From contig JALQXU010000048.1 in assembly GCA_023263045.1 (NCBI GenBank), positions 1 through 6,670 on the forward strand: a stretch of 6,670 bases of DNA, written 5' to 3'. The number at the start of each line of letters is the position of its first letter. Within the stretch, counting starts at the first letter, position 1. The translations under genes were made by a program, and so were the position numbers. Of this stretch, positions 1 through 5,430 are shown one piece after another. The notes under the pieces are model-generated. The model saw nothing but the letters and a program-made list of their open reading frames with translations, did no database searches and was not told the DNA's origin. This DNA is from Pontimonas sp. (GTDB lineage: Bacteria > Actinomycetota > Actinomycetes > Actinomycetales > Microbacteriaceae).

Positions 1-1348
1 GGTCGAGGGCAAGCTCAAGGAGCATCGAATCAGCCCATACACCCATACCGTGAAAGAGGGTATGCGAGAGCAGGTGGGGCCATTCAACCTTGAATTTCTT
101 GCGGTGAATCACTCCATTCCTGACTCCTTGGCGGTAGTCATCCGCAGTTCAGCCGGAAGCATCCTGGCAACTGGGGATTTCAAGATGGACCAGTTGCCCC
201 TCGATGGTCGGCTCACTGATCTTCGAACCTTTGGCCGCCTGGGTGAGGAGGGCGTGGACTTATTCCTCGTCGATTCCACCAACGCCGATGTTCCCGGCTT
301 CACTCCTCGGGAGGCTGACATCGGGCCTATCCTCGACCAGATCGTGCATCGAGCGCCTCGGCGCGTGATCGTGGCGAGCTTTGCTTCGCACGTGCACAGG
401 GTGCAACAGGTCATTGATGCCGCGGCCGCGAATCAGCGCTTTGTCGCGTTGGTCGGTCGATCCATGGTGCGCAATATGGGTATTGCCCAGGACCTGGGCT
501 ACCTGAGTGTTCCGGACGGGCTGCTCATTGATGCCAAGAAAGCGGTGGAGCTTCCTGACGAGCAGGTTCTTTACATGACCACCGGATCGCAGGGAGAACC
601 GATGGCGGGGTTATCCCGTATGGCTAATCGGGAACACCCGACAATCGAGATCGGCTCCGGCGACACCGTCATCCTCGCGTCCAGCTTGATTCCCGGCAAT
701 GAGAACGCCGTCTACCGGGTTATCAATGGCCTCATCGATTTGGGGGCCAACGTCGTTCACAAGGGCAACGCCACGGTCCACGTCTCAGGTCACGCGGCCG
801 CCGGTGAGCTCCTCTACTGCTACAACATCGTCAAACCCCGCCAGGTCATGCCCGTTCACGGTGAAGCTCGTCACCTGCGTGCCAATGCAGACATCGCGGT
901 GTCCTCGGGTGTTCCGCGCGAGAACACCCTGGTCGGAGAAAATGGCACCGTCGTCGACCTCAGCGATGGAGTCGCGACGCAGGTTGGGCAGCTCGATGTG
1001 GGTTTTGTCTACGTTGATGGGTCGACCGTGGGTGAGATTACCGACGCGGACCTCAAGGACCGCCGGATTCTCGCTGAGGAGGGTTTCATCTCCATCTTTA
1101 TCGCGATCGATGCCCAAACCGGAAAAATCATCGTGGGACCCGAGATTCACGCCAGAGGTTTCGCTCCCGATGACTCCGTGTTTGACGATGTTCGACCGGC
1201 TATTGTGACGGCTCTCGAGGAGGCGGCTGCGAACGGCACGAGGGATACGCAGTCCTTCCAGCAGGTTGTCAGGAGAACGATTGGTCGATGGGTGAACACC
1301 CAACACCGTCGTCGCCCCATGATTGTTCCTGTCGTTATTGAGGCCTGA
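1..1348 (+). CDS. rnj: Ribonuclease J, C-terminal 448 residues (5' end outside window)
   Basis: RNase J is a cytoplasmic zinc-dependent endo- and 5'-3' exoribonuclease of the metallo-beta-lactamase (MBL)/beta-CASP family that acts in mRNA decay and rRNA maturation. The frame is open from base 2, so the GTG at 50 is internal and the true start lies upstream, with the first metal-binding motif HxHxDH. Visible motifs are NHSIPDS (His codon at 110), TGDFKMD (Asp at 176), beta-CASP motif A DSTNA (272-286), SFASHVHR (about 377-400), the phosphate-binding VSGHA (His at 791) and the zinc-binding PVHGE (His at 857). A C-terminal domain of roughly 100 residues follows. Actinobacterial RNase J is about 560 residues, so roughly 110 are missing. 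No frameshift or lost key residue is seen. The next gene starts 3 bp after the stop, so the two are co-transcribed. The family call is very secure; whether it is the only RNase J in the genome cannot be seen. Confidence 0.95.
   Translation, partial: VEGKLKEHRISPYTHTVKEGMREQVGPFNLEFLAVNHSIPDSLAVVIRSSAGSILATGDFKMDQLPLDGRLTDLRTFGRLGEEGVDLFLVDSTNADVPGFTPREADIGPILDQIVHRAPRRVIVASFASHVHRVQQVIDAAAANQRFVALVGRSMVRNMGIAQDLGYLSVPDGLLIDAKKAVELPDEQVLYMTTGSQGEPMAGLSRMANREHPTIEIGSGDTVILASSLIPGNENAVYRVINGLIDLGANVVHKGNATVHVSGHAAAGELLYCYNIVKPRQVMPVHGEARHLRANADIAVSSGVPRENTLVGENGTVVDLSDGVATQVGQLDVGFVYVDGSTVGEITDADLKDRRILAEEGFISIFIAIDAQTGKIIVGPEIHARGFAPDDSVFDDVRPAIVTALEEAAANGTRDTQSFQQVVRRTIGRWVNTQHRRRPMIVPVVIEA
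1340..1343 (+). promoter_or_regulatory. Ribosome binding site of the second nuclease gene, inside rnj
   Basis: GAGG sits 8 nt before the ATG at 1352 and lies within the last codons of the RNase J gene, whose stop is at 1346-1348. This supports the ATG at 1352 as the start and suggests that the second gene is translated by ribosomes finishing RNase J. Confidence 0.6.
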
Positions 1349-1351
1349 CCT

Positions 1352-2734
1352 ATGACACGCGCCCAGCACACACTGCGTTTCCTCGGCGGTGCTGGAACCG
1401 TGACCGGGTCGAGGTTCCTGGTCGAGACAGGCCCCTCTCGGGTCTTGGTTGATGCCGGTCTCTTCCAGGGCTACAAGCAGTTGCGTCTGCGCAACCGTGA
1501 CGCTTTTCCCGTTCCTCCAGACTCACTCGATGCCCTCATGCTCACCCACGCCCACATTGACCACACGGGATACGTTCCTGCGCTCATTCGAGATGGTTAT
1601 GACGGACCAGTCTTGGCGACGTCTGGCACCGCGGATCTCCTTCGCCTGTTGTGGCCTGATAGCGCCCATTTGATGGAGGAAGAGGCGGAGTACGCGGCGC
1701 GCAAAGGTTTCTCCAAGCACGCCAAGCCGGAGCCCCTCTACACCGCGGCGGATGCGCAGCAGGCCCTCTCGCGTATTCGATTGGTGGAGCGCGATCGCGA
1801 TTACGACGTTGCGCCCGGTGTGTCAGCACGATGGCATCCGGCGGGCCACATCGTTGGTGCCTCGAGCGTGCAGCTCACGACGGGTGCCGGCACTGTTTTC
1901 TTCTCGGGCGATTTGGGTCAAGACGATGATGCCCTCATGCGCGAGCCGAGGCCTTTTCCGGGGAGCGACATCTTGCTCATGGAGTCCACCTACGGTGACG
2001 AACTCCACGGCGATTTCTCACCCCTCGATCAGCTGGAGGAGGCTATGGCGCCGGTGCTTGAGCGCAAGGGTGTCGTGTTGATTCCAGCCTTTGCGGTGGG
2101 ACGCACCCAGGCCCTTATGCTTCATATTTCTCGCCTCATGCATCAGAAGAGGATTCCTGAGGTGCCGGTCTTTGTTAATTCTCCGATGGCAGTCAACGCT
2201 TCGGGAATTTACGCTCAGCATTCTGATGAACTGCGAGTCGAACACGATGAACTCGAGCGAATGTATGCGAGCGTGAAAATGGTCCGGACTGTGGAACAGT
2301 CGATCGCCTTGAACATGGCTGATGGGCCGATGATCATCATTTCAGCGTCGGGAATGATGACCGGTGGTCGAGTCCTTCACCACGTGGTGGCGTTTGGACA
2401 AGACCCGAACAACGCCATCATTTTGTCCGGTTTCCAGGCCGGTGGAACGAGAGGAGCTGATTTGGCCCGCGGAGAGCGCACCCTCCGTATCTTCGGTGAG
2501 GACATCCCGATCAAGGCTCAGATCACCCAGATAGATTCCATGTCCGCTCACGCCGATGCCGACCAACTCATCGCCTGGGTGAGGTCAGCACCCACCCCAC
2601 CGCGCATGACATACCTGGTCCACGGCGAGGACCATGCCGCCGATCGGATGCGGTTCAGGATTGAACACGAACTGGGCTGGCCCGTTCGTGTGGCCGAACA
2701 CAATGAAGAAATCGATATAACCAACCCGCGTTAG
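1352..2734 (+). CDS. MBL-fold/beta-CASP RNA-processing nuclease (CPSF-like RNA exonuclease)
   Basis: This is a complete 460-residue hydrolase of the MBL/beta-CASP family, the group of CPSF73-like and Thermus TTHA0252-like RNases, expected to cut RNA in the cytoplasm with two zinc ions. Metal ligands visible are HAHIDH (66-71), H166 in AGHIVGA, D187 in SGDLG and H424 in the YLVHGE segment. Beta-CASP landmarks are ESTYGD (211-216), FAVGRTQ (247-253), SASGMMTGGR (331-340) and SAHAD (399-403). The C-terminal RMMBL segment covers about 385-450. All catalytic residues look intact and the length is normal for the family. It starts 3 bp after the rnj stop with a Shine-Dalgarno sequence inside rnj, so it shares that transcript. 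It lacks the RNase J-type C-terminal domain and is a separate subfamily, not a duplicate of rnj. The exact RNA substrate is unknown, and no assigned gene symbol is recognised. Confidence 0.92.
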   Translation: MTRAQHTLRFLGGAGTVTGSRFLVETGPSRVLVDAGLFQGYKQLRLRNRDAFPVPPDSLDALMLTHAHIDHTGYVPALIRDGYDGPVLATSGTADLLRLLWPDSAHLMEEEAEYAARKGFSKHAKPEPLYTAADAQQALSRIRLVERDRDYDVAPGVSARWHPAGHIVGASSVQLTTGAGTVFFSGDLGQDDDALMREPRPFPGSDILLMESTYGDELHGDFSPLDQLEEAMAPVLERKGVVLIPAFAVGRTQALMLHISRLMHQKRIPEVPVFVNSPMAVNASGIYAQHSDELRVEHDELERMYASVKMVRTVEQSIALNMADGPMIIISASGMMTGGRVLHHVVAFGQDPNNAIILSGFQAGGTRGADLARGERTLRIFGEDIPIKAQITQIDSMSAHADADQLIAWVRSAPTPPRMTYLVHGEDHAADRMRFRIEHELGWPVRVAEHNEEIDITNPR

Positions 2735-2739
2735 GTGGT

Positions 2740-2770
2740 CCTGGTGGAATGCTTTCATCCCCACCTCAGG
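2740..2770. terminator. Imperfect hairpin between convergent operons, possible bidirectional terminator
   Basis: CCT (2740-2742) and GGTGG (2743-2747) pair with CCACC (2761-2765) and AGG (2768-2770), and ATG (2749-2751) pairs with CAT (2756-2758) around a CTTT loop, with small bulges. It lies between the nuclease stop at 2734 and the stop of the leftward membrane gene at 2784-2786, where a shared terminator is expected. Neither side has a clear U-tract, so intrinsic termination is only a suggestion. Confidence 0.35.
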
Positions 2771-2783
2771 AGATGGAAAGATT

Positions 2784-3182
2784 CTATGACTGTAACGGGT
2801 TTGCGGGGAGGGCATTTCTCACCAGGGGAATGATGAGCGCACCGGCCACTACATGCATCACGTTGAGCCACACCGCTGCTTCGAAGCCTTGGACACCACC
2901 AAAGGGAAGCACGAAGCTGAGTGCGAGGGCTATCAGGCTGATGGACAGCCAGACATTGCGGGGTGAGCGTGTCCGAGAGGCAATCCATGCGACGACGACG
3001 CCTCCCACGACTCCTTGAAAAATACTGAACATCGCGGGGGCGAAGACAGGAATCCCCATGGGTTCGCCCTGGGCGAGGATAAATTCTTGCCCGAACATTT
3101 CGGTGGCGACGAAGTACAAGACCTGGTTGATGACGGCCGCGATGAGTGACGCTATGACCAAGGGTCGGAAGATTGCTTTCAT
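2784..3182 (-). CDS. Small four-helix membrane protein, DUF6069-like
   Basis: This 132-residue protein is strongly hydrophobic, with four likely membrane helices at about residues 8-26, 46-67, 79-96 and 103-122. Short loops join them, including a basic loop at 69-76 (SRTRSPRN), and a late His (H110) lies within the fourth helix. The layout and the pattern of an N-terminal Arg-Pro, paired helices and a Met-His in the last helix resemble the DUF6069 family of actinobacteria, whose function is not known. This assignment is from memory. There is no signal peptide apart from the first helix. The ATG overlaps the stop of the upstream transporter gene (ATGA), and GAGGAG lies 8 nt upstream, so translation is coupled. 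It could act with the transporter or simply share its transcript; the sequence gives no catalytic motif. Confidence 0.75.
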   Translation of the reverse strand: MKAIFRPLVIASLIAAVINQVLYFVATEMFGQEFILAQGEPMGIPVFAPAMFSIFQGVVGGVVVAWIASRTRSPRNVWLSISLIALALSFVLPFGGVQGFEAAVWLNVMHVVAGALIIPLVRNALPANPLQS

Positions 3183-4156
3183 GGGTTGTTCTCCTCGCTG
3201 AGTTCCATCGGCAAAATAATGGGACCTGTTTCCAGGGCCAGATCAGCTTGAACGACAACGTCACTGGACCTGGCGGTCTGAGCAATGACGATACCGCCGA
3301 AAACGACCGAGGCGCCAATCACCTGCCACGTGCTGAGAGCTTCCTGCAGCCACAACCATGCGGTGATGAAGGCAAAGATGATCTCGCTCGTGGCCACAAT
3401 TCCCGCGGCCGTAGCGGAGAGGCGCTTCAGGGCGCTGAGGGAGAGGAGGAAGGGCGCAAATGAGCCGAGCGTGACGTTCCACACGATCAGAAGCCAGACG
3501 GGCACAGTAATCTCCTGGAGGCTTCCGCCGAGGGAAGTGACGGTCGTGAAGGTTTCTGAGGTGAACGTCCACCACCGGGAAAACGGAGCCCAGAACAGAG
3601 TGGCCACACTCATGGTCCAAAACGACAGCGCAAGTGGAGAGATGGTCTTTAGTTGTCGCTCTCCGACGAGGAAGTAGGTCGCAAGCGAAACGGCAGCCGC
3701 GAGCCCCCAGAGGACTCCGACTGGGTTGAGCGTGGATGCCCAGATTTCTGCCACGACAATCAGACCCACAATGACCAAGGCAATCGCCGCCCACAGTCGG
3801 ATGTGCACCTTTTCTTTGAAGAAGAAGAACGCCACGACCGCCACCATCAGCACTGCCAAATATTCGAGGAGAAGTGCAATCCCGACCGGTAGCAGCGCAA
3901 TCGCGAAGGCGTAGGTGGCCTGGAGGAGCCCCACTCCCACGACACCGAGAACGATGATCACGGGCCATTGGCGCGGCGGAAGACGGAAGGATCGGCGGTC
4001 TAGGGCGAGGAGCACGATTCCCGATATCACTGCTGCCCCGAGAACGCGCATTTGAGTGAGCTGGATAGCGCTAAACCCTGCCTCGATAATGACTTTGCTT
4101 ACCGACCCATTGGCTCCGAAAAGAAATGCGGCAAGAAGTGCATAAAAATAGCCCAT
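3179..4156 (-). CDS. EamA/DMT-family transporter (ten membrane helices)
   Basis: This 325-residue inner-membrane protein has the two-repeat fold of the drug/metabolite transporter superfamily. The first EamA half covers about residues 2-137 and the second about 146-293, with likely helices near 2-15, 30-52, 65-81, 83-97, 98-114, 119-138, 146-164, 173-191, 217-240, 247-270 and 276-293; the exact borders are by eye and one of these is probably merged. The hallmark start MGYFYALLAAFLFG and the repeat of an Ala-rich helix ending in a charged Lys or Glu loop (FFFKEKVHIR, LWLQEALSTW) fit the family. Family members export amino acids, metabolites or toxic compounds; the substrate cannot be told here. 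A hydrophilic tail follows from about 296 to 325. The ATG at 4156 was chosen because it opens exactly at the first helix; a clear Shine-Dalgarno is lacking (GGGG lies 7 nt upstream). It is the first gene of a two-gene operon that diverges from msrA. Confidence 0.9.
   Translation of the reverse strand: MGYFYALLAAFLFGANGSVSKVIIEAGFSAIQLTQMRVLGAAVISGIVLLALDRRSFRLPPRQWPVIIVLGVVGVGLLQATYAFAIALLPVGIALLLEYLAVLMVAVVAFFFFKEKVHIRLWAAIALVIVGLIVVAEIWASTLNPVGVLWGLAAAVSLATYFLVGERQLKTISPLALSFWTMSVATLFWAPFSRWWTFTSETFTTVTSLGGSLQEITVPVWLLIVWNVTLGSFAPFLLSLSALKRLSATAAGIVATSEIIFAFITAWLWLQEALSTWQVIGASVVFGGIVIAQTARSSDVVVQADLALETGPIILPMELSEENNP
3191..3196 (-). promoter_or_regulatory. Strong Shine-Dalgarno of the DUF6069-like gene
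   Basis: On the minus strand GAGGAG lies 8 nt before the ATG at 3182-3180 and is itself part of the last codons (Glu-Glu) of the EamA transporter. It fixes the start of the small membrane gene and supports translational coupling. Confidence 0.65.
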
Positions 4157-4297
4157 TATCGAGCCCCAAGTGCCTCTAGAGCATGGTCAAAGAAGTGCGT
4201 CACGGGATAAGCGTAGGGCTAAAAACCGGTGTTCGTGACCAAGTCTCGAGAGCAATTCTGGGCACTGTGTTCAGGACCTTTCTCTACGATGTCGGGC
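4157..4297. promoter_or_regulatory. Divergent intergenic region between the EamA operon and msrA
   Basis: This 141-bp gap must hold both promoters. For msrA a good -10 candidate is seen at 4285-4290 (listed separately). For the leftward operon a weak -10-like TACGCT lies on the minus strand at 4215-4210, which would give an untranslated leader of about 45 nt, but no convincing -35 accompanies it. An open frame that starts in this gap at 4183 overlaps msrA in another frame and is not believed. No clear operator repeat was found. Confidence 0.4.
4285..4290 (+). promoter_or_regulatory. Candidate -10 box of a leaderless msrA transcript
   Basis: TACGAT fits the actinobacterial -10 pattern TANNNT and ends 7 nt before the ATG at 4298, so transcription would begin at or next to that A. 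No good -35 hexamer is visible, as is common in actinobacteria. This supports 4298 rather than 4289 as the start, because the ATG at 4289 would fall inside the promoter. Confidence 0.5.
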
Positions 4298-4819
4298 ATG
4301 AAGACGTATCACCTGGCGGGCGGTTGTTTCTGGTGTCTCGATGCTGCGTATCGGGTCCTTCGAGGGGTCAGTGGTGTGGTTTCTGGCTACACCGGAGGTC
4401 AAAATCCGCACCCGACGTACGAGCAGGTATGCACGGGTACTACAGGTCACGCGGAAGCGGTCGCTGTGACGTTCGACCCCTCCGTCATTCCTTCTGATGT
4501 CATCTTGGACGCGTTCTTCACCATGCACGATCCCCGGCAACTAAACCGACAGGGACACGATGTCGGGACCCAATACCGCTCCGCGATGTTCTACCGTGAC
4601 GAGGAAGAGCTCGCGCTCTTTGAAGCAGCCAGGGACCGAGCCAATGAGACCTGGGGTGGTGGCATAGTGACAGAGATCTCGCCCCTTGGAGAGTTCTACG
4701 ATGCCGAGGAGTATCACCAAGATTTCTTCGCAAAGAACCCCAGTCAGGGCTACTGCTTGGCCGTGGCAGTTCCTAAAGTCGCCAAAGTGCGCAAATCCTT
4801 CGCGGAATATCTGGTCTAG
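4298..4819 (+). CDS. msrA: Peptide-methionine (S)-S-oxide reductase MsrA
   Basis: MsrA repairs oxidised proteins in the cytoplasm by reducing the S-epimer of methionine sulfoxide, with electrons finally from thioredoxin. The 173-residue product carries the catalytic motif GCFWC (residues 9-13, nucleophile C10), then SGYTGG (29-34), TGHAEAV (49-55), HDPRQLNRQGHDVGTQYRS in the middle, and EYHQDF (138-143). C13 and C153 are candidate resolving cysteines; C45 sits in the conserved YEQVCTGTTGH segment. Length is normal for the family. The start at 4298 is chosen because MKTYHLAGGCFWC begins as in typical short MsrA proteins and because a -10 box lies right before it. An in-frame ATG at 4289 (AGGA 12 nt upstream) and a GTG at 4229 are less likely. 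No msrB domain or neighbour is seen. A hairpin follows the stop directly, so the gene is probably transcribed alone. Confidence 0.95.
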   Translation: MKTYHLAGGCFWCLDAAYRVLRGVSGVVSGYTGGQNPHPTYEQVCTGTTGHAEAVAVTFDPSVIPSDVILDAFFTMHDPRQLNRQGHDVGTQYRSAMFYRDEEELALFEAARDRANETWGGGIVTEISPLGEFYDAEEYHQDFFAKNPSQGYCLAVAVPKVAKVRKSFAEYLV

Positions 4820-4837
4820 TCGCTGTGTCCACAGCGA
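4820..4837 (+). terminator. Perfect hairpin directly after the msrA stop
   Basis: TCGCTGTG (4820-4827) and CACAGCGA (4830-4837) are exact inverted repeats separated by only TC, which folds as a 7-bp stem with a GTCC loop. It begins on the base after the TAG. The downstream sequence is not U-rich, so it may be a U-less terminator, an mRNA 3' stabiliser, or a protein-binding palindrome. Confidence 0.5.
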
Positions 4838-4902
4838 GGAGTTCGACCCTAGTTCTTCCGACAACCGGGGTTCGGTCTGGATGACGGGCAGTCGAGTCTG
4901 CA

Positions 4903-4955
4903 GGGTGTGGGCATGCCCGGACCGCAGGCACGGGCACCCTTCTTTGCAGCCTGCG
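4903..4955 (+). other. Inverted repeats in the probable 5' leader of ssb
   Basis: Three repeats are seen upstream of the ssb ribosome binding site. GGGCATGCCC (4909-4918) is a perfect 10-bp palindrome. GGGTG (4903-4907) pairs with CACCC (4935-4939). CGCAGGC (4923-4929) pairs with GCCTGCG (4949-4955), ending 5 nt before the Shine-Dalgarno. The last two cross, so they cannot both form. They could be alternative RNA structures or an operator; no known riboswitch or leader family is recognised. Confidence 0.3.
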
Positions 4956-4960
4956 TGACG

Positions 4961-4966
4961 AAAGGA
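4961..4966 (+). promoter_or_regulatory. Shine-Dalgarno sequence of ssb
   Basis: AAAGGA lies 6 nt before the ATG at 4973. It sets the start there rather than at the in-frame upstream ATG at 4907, which has no such site and would add 22 residues unlike the family's beginning. Confidence 0.7.
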
Positions 4967-4972
4967 CGAACC

Positions 4973-5389
4973 ATGACCGATCAGCTTGCCGTGACAGGGC
5001 TCATTGCCACGACACCCCGCCACATCGTTACCTCTGAAGGCCTCGCCATCACGAGCTTTCGACTCGCCTCACACCAGCGACGGTTTGACCGCAAGGTCGG
5101 TCAGTGGAGTGACGGGGAGACCAATTGGTACACCGTCACCGCTTTTCGCGATCTCGCCGTCAACGCTTCACAATCACTTCACAAAGGTGACCGAGTCGTC
5201 GCTGTGGGGCGGCTCAAAGTCAGGGATTGGTCCAACGATGACCGCTCCGGAACGAGCGTGGAGGTCGAGGCCGACAGCCTGGGCCACGACCTGCATTGGG
5301 GAGTGAGCGACTACACCAAAGTTGCCCGAACCATCCTCGAAGAAGAGCCCGACGACGACTCCGAAAGCGACGAAGAGGACGAGCTCTAG
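4973..5389 (+). CDS. Single-stranded DNA-binding-like protein with acidic tail
   Basis: This 138-residue protein has one OB fold at about residues 3-108. Family features are the opening LAVTGLIATTP (5-15), the TSFRLAS strand (27-33), the aromatic pair NWYTVTAFRDLAVNASQSL (51-69) and the KGDRVVAVGRLKVRDW strand (71-86). Such proteins coat single-stranded DNA in replication, repair and recombination. It is shorter than the main actinobacterial SSB, which has a long Gly/Gln/Pro-rich linker and ends in an acidic DDDIPF-like tip. Here a very acidic run (122-137, mostly Glu and Asp) ends in EL, without the Pro-Phe tip that binds partner proteins. It is therefore probably a second SSB-like paralog rather than the essential SSB; this is an inference. 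The neighbouring ettA gene starts 41 bp downstream, an order I recall from mycobacteria. A leader with inverted repeats precedes the gene. Confidence 0.88.
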   Translation: MTDQLAVTGLIATTPRHIVTSEGLAITSFRLASHQRRFDRKVGQWSDGETNWYTVTAFRDLAVNASQSLHKGDRVVAVGRLKVRDWSNDDRSGTSVEVEADSLGHDLHWGVSDYTKVARTILEEEPDDDSESDEEDEL

Positions 5390-5416
5390 TCGCTAAGTCC
5401 CGGCAGTCAAAGTCCC

Positions 5417-5422
5417 TAGACT
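5417..5422 (+). promoter_or_regulatory. Candidate -10 box of a leaderless ettA transcript
   Basis: TAGACT fits TANNNT and ends 8 nt before the ATG at 5431, so the transcript would start on or next to the start codon. AGGA at 5423-5426 is only 4 nt from the ATG, close for a normal ribosome site. No clear -35 box is seen. Co-transcription from ssb, 41 bp upstream, is also possible. Confidence 0.45.
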
Positions 5423-5430
5423 AGGAACCT

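Noticed and set aside
50..52. GTG at 50 as the start of a short nuclease
   Set aside because: The same frame is open back to base 2 and encodes residues typical of RNase J before this codon, so the gene is cut by the window edge.
785..1369. Minus-strand open frame of 194 codons opposite rnj
   Set aside because: It is a shadow of the GC-rich rnj coding frame with no family resemblance, no ribosome site and no promoter; the strand opposite a conserved gene explains it.
2755..3318. Minus-strand open frame of 187 codons covering the DUF6069-like gene and the end of the transporter gene
   Set aside because: It is in a different frame from two well-supported, coupled membrane-protein genes and has an Arg/Pro/Ser-rich composition typical of a shifted frame.
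4183..4497. Open frame of 104 codons beginning between the EamA gene and msrA
   Set aside because: It overlaps msrA in another frame over most of its length, has no recognisable family, and the msrA frame carries all catalytic motifs.
4907..4972. Longer ssb with 22 extra N-terminal residues from the ATG at 4907
   Set aside because: There is no ribosome site before it, the added residues do not resemble SSB starts, and a good AAAGGA precedes the ATG at 4973.
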